In this document: one piece after another, positions 17,392-25,978 of the stretch
Layout: each line of letters begins with the position of its first letter
Numbering within the stretch: the first letter of the stretch is position 1
The notes under the pieces: model-generated
What the model was told of the DNA's origin: nothing
Databases searched by the model: none
The model's input: the letters and a program-made list of their open reading frames with translations, nothing else
Translations under genes and position numbers: made by a program
Source of the DNA: an uncultured Mediterraneibacter sp.
GTDB lineage: Bacteria > Bacillota > Clostridia > Lachnospirales > Lachnospiraceae
Length of the DNA stretch: 64,000 nucleotides
Reading direction: 5' to 3'
Assembly: GCA_944381935.1 (NCBI GenBank)
Contig: CALWMN010000004.1
Coordinates: forward strand, 124,001-188,000

Positions 17392-19095
17392 CTATAACCT
17401 CATAAGGTGTTCATAAAGTTCCCTATCCAACAACGGTTCTTGATCCTGATTTGGTTTTCCAAACTCCAGTTTCGGAAATACATAAGTGTTTTTATCAAAT
17501 AAGACCTCGATTATGATAGGTTCAGTTACATTCAAAGAATCTAGTTCAAAAACCTTTGATGCATCAAGAGCCTGATATTTCAAATCATATGCTTGCGCAA
17601 TTTTTTCAAAATCAGGAGACTCATAACCTTTTCCATCTACAGTTTGTGAATAATTCGCGTCAAAATACATTTCCTGGAAATGCCTGATCATCCCCAATGC
17701 ATGATTGTTCAAAATAACAATCGCTATTGGAAGCCTCTCACGTGCAAGGAATTGCAACTCTTGAATATTCATCTGCAATCCGCCATCTCCATTAAAGGAA
17801 ATGACTGGTTTTCTGCTTCCGTAATATGCTCCTATAGCTGCCGGAAGTGAATATCCCATAGAACCGAGTCCCCCTGAAAAGAGAACATTTTGATTCTTTT
17901 TTACCTCAAAAGACTGCGCAACCCAAACCTGATTTTGTCCAACATCAGTTGTCACTGTATATTCTTCTGGAACAGCTTTCCCAATTTCCCTTATGACATT
18001 ATTGGGCGCCTTATCATCTATTCTATACAATTTCTCTCGTATCGTTTTACATACTCCACGCCATTCTTCAATTTGATCATCTAAATTTATATTTTCATCC
18101 AGTAATTTTTTCAACACTTCCTGAGCATCTGCGCACACGTGCTTTTCTCTTTCGTTCACACAATGGGACAATTCTCCCCCATCTATATCAACACGTATAA
18201 GTTGGGAATCCGGTGCAAAATTCTCTCTTTTCCCTCCAACTTGACGCACGTCAAGACGCGAACCCACAGCAAGAACCAGATCACTTTTCGCAACTATAAA
18301 ATTAGCTGTTCTGCTTCCATATGCGCCCAGGAAACCAAAGTTCATCTCTTCACCTGTTGGCACAACATCCACCGCCAGCATACTGCTTACGACAGGTATT
18401 CTCCATTTTCCTACCAATTGATTGACCAATTGTCGAATCGGTTTTGTTTTCGTCCCTGCTCCAATAAGAAGGACTGGTCTCCTGGCATTTTTAATCGCTT
18501 CACTAATGATGCTAATATCAATTGAGGATGAATTTGAACTGTCAGGTTGAAAAGAACGCAGACTGTCAGGATCCACGTCCATTCGCTGGATATTCATCGG
18601 AATATCTAACAATACAGGGCCTTTTCTGCCTTCCTGAGCAATATAAAATGCTTTCTCCAATTCATACCGAATATCTGCTTCATCTTCTATATATGCACAA
18701 TATTTAGTAATACTTTTTACGATAGGTATAATTTCTGTTTCTTGAAACCCCTTTTGACGAATTGGCAGATTCTTTTTTGCTTCATATGTGTTTACTTGTC
18801 CCGTCAAAAAAAGTGTTGGTATCGAATCAAAATATGCATTACATATACCTGTAATCAGATTTGTTGCCCCCGGACCGCTGGACGAATATGCAACCCCAAC
18901 TTTACCTGTGACCTGTGCATATCCATTTGCTGCAAAAGCTGAAGCTTGCTCATGATAATTTGTGTGTACATCTATCTGATCCTTGTATTTGTCAAGCGAA
19001 TCAATCAAATGTGCCACCATCCCTCCGGGATACCCAAAAATATCACTGACTCCTTTTTTTATCAAGAATTCAACTATATAATCTGATACTTTCAT
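17392..19095 (-). CDS. acetolactate-synthase-like ThDP enzyme, probable sugar-branching
   Basis: 567 residues with the full ThDP enzyme plan. The N-terminus has FGYPGG and the catalytic Glu49 in YHEQA, the SSGPGATN motif follows near 70, and the C-terminal cofactor site runs from GDGGLQMN to VILNN. It resembles the large subunit of acetolactate synthase, but no small subunit is adjacent and it is enclosed by CDP-glucose genes. In the yersiniose pathway the related enzyme YerE adds a two-carbon unit from pyruvate to a CDP-4-keto sugar. The same role is inferred here. AAAGGAGA lies 8 bases before the ATG. Ordinary branched-chain amino acid synthesis is the less likely alternative. Confidence 0.8.
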   Translation of the reverse strand: MKVSDYIVEFLIKKGVSDIFGYPGGMVAHLIDSLDKYKDQIDVHTNYHEQASAFAANGYAQVTGKVGVAYSSSGPGATNLITGICNAYFDSIPTLFLTGQVNTYEAKKNLPIRQKGFQETEIIPIVKSITKYCAYIEDEADIRYELEKAFYIAQEGRKGPVLLDIPMNIQRMDVDPDSLRSFQPDSSNSSSIDISIISEAIKNARRPVLLIGAGTKTKPIRQLVNQLVGKWRIPVVSSMLAVDVVPTGEEMNFGFLGAYGSRTANFIVAKSDLVLAVGSRLDVRQVGGKRENFAPDSQLIRVDIDGGELSHCVNEREKHVCADAQEVLKKLLDENINLDDQIEEWRGVCKTIREKLYRIDDKAPNNVIREIGKAVPEEYTVTTDVGQNQVWVAQSFEVKKNQNVLFSGGLGSMGYSLPAAIGAYYGSRKPVISFNGDGGLQMNIQELQFLARERLPIAIVILNNHALGMIRHFQEMYFDANYSQTVDGKGYESPDFEKIAQAYDLKYQALDASKVFELDSLNVTEPIIIEVLFDKNTYVFPKLEFGKPNQDQEPLLDRELYEHLMRL

Positions 19096-19107
19096 TTATA
19101 ATCTCCT

Positions 19108-19881
19108 TTACCATTTTTTCCATGGCGCATGTCCCGACTCCCACATTTCCTCCAATTTTTTCTTATCCCTTTGTGTATCCATACACTGCCAAAACCCCAT
19201 ATGCTTGTAAGCCATTAATTGCCCTTCAGTTGCAAGCCGTTCCAATGGTTCCTTCTCAAAAACAGTATTGTCATCAGCAATATAATCGAAAATATCCGGC
19301 TCTAACACCATATATCCAATATTAATCATTCCGCCGTCTGAAATATTTTTTTCCCTGAAAGATTGAATTGCATTTTGGCTATCTATCTCTAATACTCCGA
19401 AGCGCTGCCCGATATTATAAGCACTTATAGTCGCCTTTTTCCCATGACTTTCATGATATTTAATGAGCTGTTTTATGTTAATATCTGCCACACCATCTCC
19501 ATAGGTGAGCAAAAATGGCTCCTTTCCAATATATTTCTGAACTCGCTTTACACGCCCGCCCGTCATTGTATTTAATCCAGTATCGACTAATGTAACTTTC
19601 CAGGGTTCTGCGACATTGTTATGGACAGTCATCTCATTATTTCTGGAAAAATCAAAAGTGATATCACTGTTATGCAAATAATAGTCAGCAAACCACTCTT
19701 TAATCAGATGTTGTTTATATCCGCAACAAATCACAAAATCCTGAATACCATAATGAGAATAGGTTTTCATTATATGCCATAAAATTGGTTTTTCTCCAAT
19801 TTCGATCATTGGCTTAGGTTTCAGATAACTTTCCTCACTAATACGAGTGCCAAACCCGCCTGCTAGAATTACTGCTTTCAT
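19108..19881 (-). CDS. rfbF: glucose-1-phosphate cytidylyltransferase
   Basis: 257 residues, the family length. The nucleotidyltransferase start AVILAGGFGTRISEES is followed by KPKPMIEIGEKPILWHIM; the acidic metal site is TYGDGVADI near 125, and GFWQCMDTQRD lies near the C-terminus as in RfbF. The enzyme makes CDP-glucose from CTP and glucose-1-phosphate, feeding the 4,6-dehydratase at 13443. The ThDP enzyme starts 12 bases downstream, so the two are co-transcribed. Confidence 0.93.
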   Translation of the reverse strand: MKAVILAGGFGTRISEESYLKPKPMIEIGEKPILWHIMKTYSHYGIQDFVICCGYKQHLIKEWFADYYLHNSDITFDFSRNNEMTVHNNVAEPWKVTLVDTGLNTMTGGRVKRVQKYIGKEPFLLTYGDGVADINIKQLIKYHESHGKKATISAYNIGQRFGVLEIDSQNAIQSFREKNISDGGMINIGYMVLEPDIFDYIADDNTVFEKEPLERLATEGQLMAYKHMGFWQCMDTQRDKKKLEEMWESGHAPWKKW

Positions 19882-19935
19882 AAAGTATTTTTATTCCTTT
19901 CATATTAATAAGACATAATATTCTAAAATTATATG

Positions 19936-20397
19936 TCACTCTGCTGAGCCATGAAATATCTCTTCTACGCTTCTGGTATATAATTTTCTCGCGGGTACTC
20001 CTCCCCACACTTCGTTTGCCGGGACGTCATTGAGTACAACAGCATTTGAAGCAATAATAGCATTTTCCCCAATAGTTAAGGTTCCTTTATTATTTAATAT
20101 TTTACATCCCGCTCCCAAAATAGCATACTCTTTAATTATAATACGTTCATATACTGACTGATCGCTTGGAATATAAACATCTGATCTTCCTATTGTAACC
20201 TGCTGAAAAATTCTTACACCCTTCTCAATAATAGTACTTGGATGAATACAGACCCCATTGCCATGATGTGCAACATATAACTTTTTGGGAACCTGGACGG
20301 TTTTGGGAATATCACATCCCCAAAGTCTTAAAATCAGTGTGCCGAGTTTTCCAATAAATGGCTTCTTTTGCAAATTTAACATCTGCCATACTTCCAT
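19936..20397 (-). CDS. hexapeptide-repeat acyltransferase (serine acetyltransferase-like)
   Basis: 153 residues with a left-handed beta-helix pattern: VAHHGNGVCIHPSTIIEKG, later LGAGCKILNNKG and IIASNAVVLNDVPANEVWGGVPAR. The ending is typical of CysE-like O-acetyltransferases found in polysaccharide clusters, which lack the N-terminal helical domain of true serine acetyltransferase. GAGGAGGG lies 7 bases before the ATG, and the ATG follows directly on the SDR stop codon. It probably transfers acetyl to a sugar hydroxyl or amino group; the substrate is unknown. Confidence 0.8.
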   Translation of the reverse strand: MEVWQMLNLQKKPFIGKLGTLILRLWGCDIPKTVQVPKKLYVAHHGNGVCIHPSTIIEKGVRIFQQVTIGRSDVYIPSDQSVYERIIIKEYAILGAGCKILNNKGTLTIGENAIIASNAVVLNDVPANEVWGGVPARKLYTRSVEEIFHGSAE

Positions 20398-21477
20398 CTA
20401 GATTCCCTCCTCTATCGCTTTTATCGTCCTAAAAAAGCCTTCATTAATTGTAATTTGAGGATCCCATCCTAATCTTCTCAATTTACTACTATCAGCTGTA
20501 ACCAGATTTTCGTCCTTTTTAGAAACATATGTGCTTTCAATATCCCGGTCAACTTTTTCTACTTTCAAATGTCTCTCCGGAAATAAACTTACCAATGTTT
20601 CTGCCAACTGTGCAATAGATACATATTGAAATTCATTACACAAATTATATGTTTCCCCGCCCCTTCCAAAAAGCAAAACGAGCAGAAAAGCTGATATTGC
20701 ATCTGTTATATAGCAAAACGCTCTTTTAGCTTTCCCTTCGCTTTTCATTGCTATATTTTTCCTGTCTACAATATTTGCTACAAACTCAGAAAATGCCCGT
20801 TCATCATTTCGGATATCCATTGTCGGTCCAAACGTATGGAAAATGCGAACAGAATTTGTCTTTAATCCATATTCTTTATAATATGACGCACACATATTTT
20901 CCCCCATACGTTTACTTTCTGCATAACAGTTCCTAACATCCACTGGATCTAATATCCCCAGCACTGTTTCATCGTAATTTCCATTGATCTGTTCATCCTG
21001 TTTTCCATATATTTCGGAACTGCTGAAAAACAAAAAATTTTTCGTTTTACACTTTTTTGCAAATTCAAGTAAATAATATGTTCCTATCACATTAGGCAGC
21101 ATAACTTCAACAGGAGCAGTATTATAATATTGAGGGGATGCCAAACTTGCAGCATGGACAATATAGTCCATTTTTTCGTCTATTTTTATTTCTACATTTA
21201 AATCCTGTATTACATAATGAAAGTATGGTTTCTCGCATATCTCACCATATCTGTTCCTGAGCTTTTGTTCCTTACGTACAATGAGCCATATATCTATGGA
21301 AAAATTATGAATCTCATTCAAATATATAAGAAAATAGACCAGGTAAGATGCAAGCATTCCATATGCCCCTGTTACTAAAACTTTCATATTCTTCAATTTT
21401 TCCCAATTACTCAACGAAGAATAGATAGTATCCATATCCTTTTTTACAATTGTATTATTTAAGAAATCCTTCTTCAC
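20398..21477 (-). CDS. NAD-dependent epimerase/dehydratase (extended SDR)
   Basis: 359 residues. The Rossmann loop VTGAYGMLAS lies at about 36-44 and the catalytic YAESK near 190, with SSSEIYG and RIFHTFGP as in UDP-glucuronate decarboxylase/epimerase relatives. The start is a GTG preceded by AGGTGG at 8 bases and directly following the GT2 stop; an ATG at codon 15 is an alternative. In this context it may reduce or epimerise a CDP-linked keto-sugar, for instance after two-carbon addition by the ThDP enzyme. The reaction cannot be fixed from sequence. Confidence 0.8.
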   Translation of the reverse strand: MKKDFLNNTIVKKDMDTIYSSLSNWEKLKNMKVLVTGAYGMLASYLVYFLIYLNEIHNFSIDIWLIVRKEQKLRNRYGEICEKPYFHYVIQDLNVEIKIDEKMDYIVHAASLASPQYYNTAPVEVMLPNVIGTYYLLEFAKKCKTKNFLFFSSSEIYGKQDEQINGNYDETVLGILDPVDVRNCYAESKRMGENMCASYYKEYGLKTNSVRIFHTFGPTMDIRNDERAFSEFVANIVDRKNIAMKSEGKAKRAFCYITDAISAFLLVLLFGRGGETYNLCNEFQYVSIAQLAETLVSLFPERHLKVEKVDRDIESTYVSKKDENLVTADSSKLRRLGWDPQITINEGFFRTIKAIEEGI

Positions 21478-22467
21478 TTAGATATCCACCTTTGTCATAA
21501 GTGTTTGTACCAATTTTCCATTAAAGAGTAATGCTATAGCCTTTCCACCCAAGATAAACATAAATGAAACGGCAAATAAGATCTTAGTTGGCCACAATGT
21601 ATATGTGGAGCATAGAATATTTTTGATACAGGTCAAAAAATCTCTTACTCCTTTTTTCAAATACATTGCATATCTCCAATATTGATCGACCAAAAATTTC
21701 ATTTCTAACTCTACTTTTTGCAATCTTGTAAGATCTAATTTCACAAAATTCTCGAACACATTTCCAATCAATCCATCCGTTCCATATCCCCAATCCTTAC
21801 TTTTTTGAGGTGGTCTAGTAACACGTACGGGATACTCTGTTATATGATATGTTGAGCCATGCAGGCAGCAATACGCTAAAGCATATATTTGAAGATAATA
21901 ATTATAAATATTTTTTTTCTCTATTTCCTCCATCAAATTTTCTACGCGGAACACTAAGCCACTCATTTGGTGCCCACGCCATGCATTTGCCAGACAGTTC
22001 CTAAATCCAGGCTCATATTTCTTAGATTTTACTTTCAGGTCTCGTCCACGACCATTATCTTTCCCATCCAAATCGACATTAATGTAACTAGGTATGATAC
22101 ATCCTATATCATTTTCCAGACAAGTCAAAACACGTTCCAAATATTCTTTAGAGATGAAATCATCATCTCCCAGCAAAAGCATATATTTTGTCCTGACCTT
22201 ACCAAAAAGATTGGCAATATTAACTCTTGGGCCAATATTTTTTTCATTGCAATGGTATATGATGCTTACTCTTCCTTTCAGCATTGCCCGAACTCGTTTT
22301 TCTGTCCCATCAGTTGATCCATTATCTGAAATTAATATCTCGACAATATCTTGAGCGTCCAAATCAAAAATCATTTGTTCGATTTTCTTTAAATTTTTTA
22401 TCAGAAACTCACATCTATTATATGTTGGTATTGCTATTGTCAACTTACACTGCTTTTCTTCTGACAT
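21478..22467 (-). CDS. GT2 glycosyltransferase with C-terminal membrane segment
   Basis: 329 residues. The GT-A fold starts LTIAIPTYNRCEFL, with ISDNGSTDGT near 45 and the metal-binding LLLGDDDFIS near 100. A hydrophobic stretch at about 290-310 probably anchors it to the membrane. CAGGAGAA precedes the ATG. It is AT-rich like its neighbours and overlaps the SDR start closely. It probably adds one sugar to the lipid-linked repeat unit in the cytoplasm; donor and acceptor are unknown. Confidence 0.83.
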   Translation of the reverse strand: MSEEKQCKLTIAIPTYNRCEFLIKNLKKIEQMIFDLDAQDIVEILISDNGSTDGTEKRVRAMLKGRVSIIYHCNEKNIGPRVNIANLFGKVRTKYMLLLGDDDFISKEYLERVLTCLENDIGCIIPSYINVDLDGKDNGRGRDLKVKSKKYEPGFRNCLANAWRGHQMSGLVFRVENLMEEIEKKNIYNYYLQIYALAYCCLHGSTYHITEYPVRVTRPPQKSKDWGYGTDGLIGNVFENFVKLDLTRLQKVELEMKFLVDQYWRYAMYLKKGVRDFLTCIKNILCSTYTLWPTKILFAVSFMFILGGKAIALLFNGKLVQTLMTKVDI

Positions 22468-22469
22468 CT

Positions 22470-23435
22470 TTATTCTCCTGATTTACTGCTTTTTATCCTT
22501 TTTACTATCCATACCAAAGCAAAGGAAAAAACATCTCCTATAATTGATAAAACTCTCATAATGACAATTCCTGATAAAATAACAGACTCTTCAGTTATTT
22601 CTCCCAGGAGAAAGAGACTTACTGCTTCCCGGACTCCTACGCCCCCCGGAGCCCCTGGAGTGATAAAACCTGCTACAAATGCCACCAGCATTGCGCCCAT
22701 GATTAAAACCACATTTTGAGCAGAATACTGTTCTCCAGATATGATAGAAAAAATCACGAAATATAACCCTGCATTTACAATTCCCTGCACTGCATAAAAC
22801 AAAAAATTTCCTCCAAGAGCCTTTGCAAGCTTAATAGAAAAAATTTTTTTAAACATCTTGATTAATTCTTTTCTCTTTTTTCTAAAAAAAACAAATATTA
22901 AAATGATTAGAAATAAAAAGGCTATTAATATTAGAATTATTTCTTTCCAAACGAATTTATACTGCTGTGCAATATATGCATATAAGCTGCGCCCGGCTAA
23001 TAAAACTGCGATTAATATAATTGAAAATATATTCCAACATACATCTATAACCGTCGATAATGCGACGTCTGAATGTCTGATTTTTTTTTGTACTGCAAGC
23101 TCATTTCTCCCTACATATTGGAAAATATTTCCCGGAATGTATTTAAGAACATTTGATTTTGTAAAAATTAACATTGTTTCTGTATATCGAATTTTACAAT
23201 TTAACAATGCATTAATTACGTTGGTCCAAGGAATCCCTCCAAAAATAACAGTCATCGAATAAACCAGAGTCACAATTATAAATGCAATTATATTCTTTTT
23301 TGAAAATATAACAGAATAATCCAAGTCATAAGATTGCAATTTTATTATAATCATCACAACTGCTAAAATCATAACGAAATTGCCTATATATTTAATTATC
23401 CTGTTTATATTAATCTTTCCCTTTTTCTGCTCCAT
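22470..23435 (-). CDS. LPG-synthase transmembrane-domain/UPF0104 family protein
   Basis: 321 residues with about eight membrane helices. Family marks are KYIPGNIFQYVGRNELA mid-protein and GAPGGVGVREA near 270. Proteins of this family include the flippase part of MprF and archaeal AglD-like proteins, and are frequent in polysaccharide clusters where a lipid-carrier role is suspected. No catalytic C-terminal domain is present. It lies two bases upstream of the GT2. A function in moving a lipid-linked precursor is plausible but unproven. Confidence 0.8.
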   Translation of the reverse strand: MEQKKGKININRIIKYIGNFVMILAVVMIIIKLQSYDLDYSVIFSKKNIIAFIIVTLVYSMTVIFGGIPWTNVINALLNCKIRYTETMLIFTKSNVLKYIPGNIFQYVGRNELAVQKKIRHSDVALSTVIDVCWNIFSIILIAVLLAGRSLYAYIAQQYKFVWKEIILILIAFLFLIILIFVFFRKKRKELIKMFKKIFSIKLAKALGGNFLFYAVQGIVNAGLYFVIFSIISGEQYSAQNVVLIMGAMLVAFVAGFITPGAPGGVGVREAVSLFLLGEITEESVILSGIVIMRVLSIIGDVFSFALVWIVKRIKSSKSGE

Positions 23436-23524
23436 ATTTCTGTTTCATCTTACATTATAGTCCTTACAAAATATAACACTATTATCTTTATTCCCATTAG
23501 CCATATTTGCAATAACTAATATTT

Positions 23525-24505
23525 CTATTCCTCCTCTTGTTTATTACTTTTCATCTCTTCATGCCCCAAACCATAATCCATTTTCCGCAATTCAAACTGG
23601 ATATCTTCTAACAATTTTCTATTTGCTGAAATCACATCTCCCAATAGGCCGATCACGCCACACATAGCAGCTATGATAATCAACATACTCGCAAGAATCA
23701 ATGATTGAATATGCCCTGCGCCGGCCCCGTTGAAATAATACACCAGGAATCGTATCCCTATCGCCACACCAGCCACACCAAAAATCACTGTCAGCCATGC
23801 GAAGCAGTACAGCGGTTTATACATCATCAGCGCCCGTCCGATCGTCAGCATGGATTTCTTCACATATCCGAACATACTGCTGAACAGCCTGGACGGACGC
23901 AGTTCTGCATTTGTCCGGATCGGCACAGAGGTCACCGCCATTTTCTGTCTTCCTGCCTGCACGATCGTTTCCAGAGTATATGTGTACTCATTGATCACAT
24001 TTAGCCTCATTGCCGTGTGCCTGCTATACGCCCGGAAACCGCTCGGGGCATCCGGTATACTGGTCTTGGACGCTTTCCTAACAACCCAGCTTCCAAGATG
24101 CTGCAGCTTTTTCTTCAGAGGGGAGAAATGTTCTGTCTGGTCGATCGGTCTTTCCCCCACAACCATGCCTGCCTCTCCCCGCAGAATCGGCTGTACAAGC
24201 TTCTCTATATCATCACCGCAATATTGATTGTCTGCATCCGTATTTACTATGATATCCGCCCCATTTCTCAGACATGCGTCGAGACCTGCCATAAATCCCC
24301 TGGCAAGTCCCTTATTGTTCCGAAAGTTTACGATATAATTTACTCCCCATTTTTTCGCAACTTCCACCGTATTATCCTTACTTCCGTCATTGATGATCAG
24401 ATATTCAATGACATCTATTCCATCTATATGCTTTGGGAGCGCATTCAACGCAATCTCCAGTGTTTCGGCCTCATTATAGCATGGAATCTGAATGATAAGT
24501 TTCAT
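23525..24505 (-). CDS. GT2 polyprenyl-phosphate glycosyltransferase
   Basis: 326 residues. The N-terminal domain begins IIQIPCYNEAETL, with LIINDGSKDNT near 40 and the DxD site VNTDADNQY near 90; RPIDQTEHFS and SGFRAYSR follow. Two membrane helices (about 230-255, 265-290) end the protein. The layout matches DPM1/GtrB-like enzymes and WcaA relatives that use undecaprenyl phosphate or act at the membrane. GC content rises here relative to genes on its left, so it probably belongs to the resident locus with ugd, 18 bases upstream. Confidence 0.82.
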   Translation of the reverse strand: MKLIIQIPCYNEAETLEIALNALPKHIDGIDVIEYLIINDGSKDNTVEVAKKWGVNYIVNFRNNKGLARGFMAGLDACLRNGADIIVNTDADNQYCGDDIEKLVQPILRGEAGMVVGERPIDQTEHFSPLKKKLQHLGSWVVRKASKTSIPDAPSGFRAYSRHTAMRLNVINEYTYTLETIVQAGRQKMAVTSVPIRTNAELRPSRLFSSMFGYVKKSMLTIGRALMMYKPLYCFAWLTVIFGVAGVAIGIRFLVYYFNGAGAGHIQSLILASMLIIIAAMCGVIGLLGDVISANRKLLEDIQFELRKMDYGLGHEEMKSNKQEEE

Positions 24506-24522
24506 CTCACAGTACCTCTCCT

Positions 24523-25830
24523 CTACCTGTCGTTAACTGTCTTTCTTCCTATAGAACAGTATGTCGTTTTCGTGCCCTCAAATGCACTTAACGGATAGCA
24601 GTTTCTGCCATCGAGCACGATCGGAGTCTTCATAAGCTCTTCGTATTTTGTAATATCGAATTTTACCACATCATCCCATTCGGTAAAAATCAGGCAAAGG
24701 TCCGCTCCGTCTATCGCCTCTTCTATCGTATCAAAATACTGAATATTCTTGTTCTGTATCTGCTTTTTAAAATTATCCTGCCCCACAGGATCCCATATCC
24801 TCAGATATGCTCCGTCTTCAAGAAGAAGCGGAACATTCACAAGTGACGGGGCTTCCCTGAGGTCATCTGTCCCCGGCTTAAAGGTACAGCCGAGAATTGC
24901 GATATTCAGGAACAGAAAATCATCGTAATATTTTCTCGCCTTTTTTACCAGCTTAAACTTCTGGCTGTCATTCACTTCTATTGCCGCCTTGATCGTCCTG
25001 ATCTCATTGTCATTAAAGCTTGCCAGCCAGCTTAACGCCTTTGTATCTTTCGGGAAACAGGAACCGCCATATCCGATCCCCGCATTCAGGAACCGGTCTC
25101 CGATTCGGGAATCATATCCCATCCCCATCGTCACTTCTTCTACGTCAGCCCCCACAGTCTCGCACAGGTTGGCGATTTCATTCACATAGCTTATCTTCAA
25201 CGCCAGAAAATCATTGGAAGCATACTTGATCATCTCCGCACTTCTGCGCCCGACTACCAGTTTAGGCGCATCGAAATCCTGATATACTTTCTTCAGGATT
25301 TCTGCCGGCTTCTCTTCATCTGCCCCGATCACGATCCGTGAGGCATGAAGAGTGTCTTTCACTGCCGTCCCCTGAGAGAGGAACTCCGGGTTGGAAGCAA
25401 CATAGACACTCACATTGTGTTTCTGTTTGTCATGGATATAAGACTCAATCTTATCATTCGTTCCGATCGGGACCGTAGATTTTATAACCACCACGCAGTC
25501 TTTCTGAACTGAAGCTGCAATCTGCTTTGCCACCTGATATACAAACGCAAGATTGGCAGACCCGTCCACCTTTTCCGGAGTTCCTACTCCGATAAAGATC
25601 ACATCCGCATCTTTGTATGCTGACTCATAATCAGTCGTAAATGTAAGATGATCCATACTTTCTTTCATCAGTTCCGACAGGCCGGGTTCGTAAATAGGGG
25701 AGACTCCCTGTTTCATAACCTCTACTTTCTGTTCATCCACATCAACACAGGTCACACCATGTCCCTTACTTGCCAGGCAGACGCCTGTGACCAGACCGAC
25801 ATATCCTGTGCCAGCCACTGCTATCTTCAT
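24523..25830 (-). CDS. ugd: UDP-glucose 6-dehydrogenase
   Basis: 435 residues. The NAD-binding motif GTGYVG (7-12), FIGVGTPEK near 79-87, STVPIGT near 118-124 and the catalytic Cys258 in GYGGSCFPKD all agree with the UDP-glucose/GDP-mannose dehydrogenase family. It oxidises UDP-glucose to UDP-glucuronate, supplying an acidic sugar for the polysaccharide. GAGAGGGATAG precedes the ATG. It is the first gene of a subsection with its own promoter. UDP-glucose is the likely substrate, but a UDP-N-acetylhexosamine dehydrogenase is not strictly excluded. Confidence 0.9.
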   Translation of the reverse strand: MKIAVAGTGYVGLVTGVCLASKGHGVTCVDVDEQKVEVMKQGVSPIYEPGLSELMKESMDHLTFTTDYESAYKDADVIFIGVGTPEKVDGSANLAFVYQVAKQIAASVQKDCVVVIKSTVPIGTNDKIESYIHDKQKHNVSVYVASNPEFLSQGTAVKDTLHASRIVIGADEEKPAEILKKVYQDFDAPKLVVGRRSAEMIKYASNDFLALKISYVNEIANLCETVGADVEEVTMGMGYDSRIGDRFLNAGIGYGGSCFPKDTKALSWLASFNDNEIRTIKAAIEVNDSQKFKLVKKARKYYDDFLFLNIAILGCTFKPGTDDLREAPSLVNVPLLLEDGAYLRIWDPVGQDNFKKQIQNKNIQYFDTIEEAIDGADLCLIFTEWDDVVKFDITKYEELMKTPIVLDGRNCYPLSAFEGTKTTYCSIGRKTVNDR

Positions 25831-25880
25831 TATTCTATCCCTCTCAATTAATCAAAATTTACGATATTTCGACATATCTT

Positions 25881-25910
25881 AATATACTATATCATACTTT
25901 TCTTTTTCAA
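25881..25910 (-). promoter_or_regulatory. internal promoter upstream of ugd
   Basis: In the 148-base AT-rich gap between wzx and ugd, the minus strand has TTGAAA (25905-25910), 18 bases, then TATATT (25881-25886), about 50 bases before the ugd ATG. No terminator is visible after wzx. It would let the ugd section and the AT-rich cassette be expressed apart from the upstream polysaccharide genes. Confidence 0.5.
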
Positions 25911-25978
25911 TAAATATCTTTTTAAAGCATTTCATTAAAAATTTGTAACATTTTGTAATATTTGTGTTTCTCTTTGTC

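Noticed and set aside
17392-19095. Ordinary acetolactate synthase for branched-chain amino acids
   Set aside because: No small subunit or ilv genes adjoin, and it is embedded between rfbF and rfbG; kept only as an alternative.
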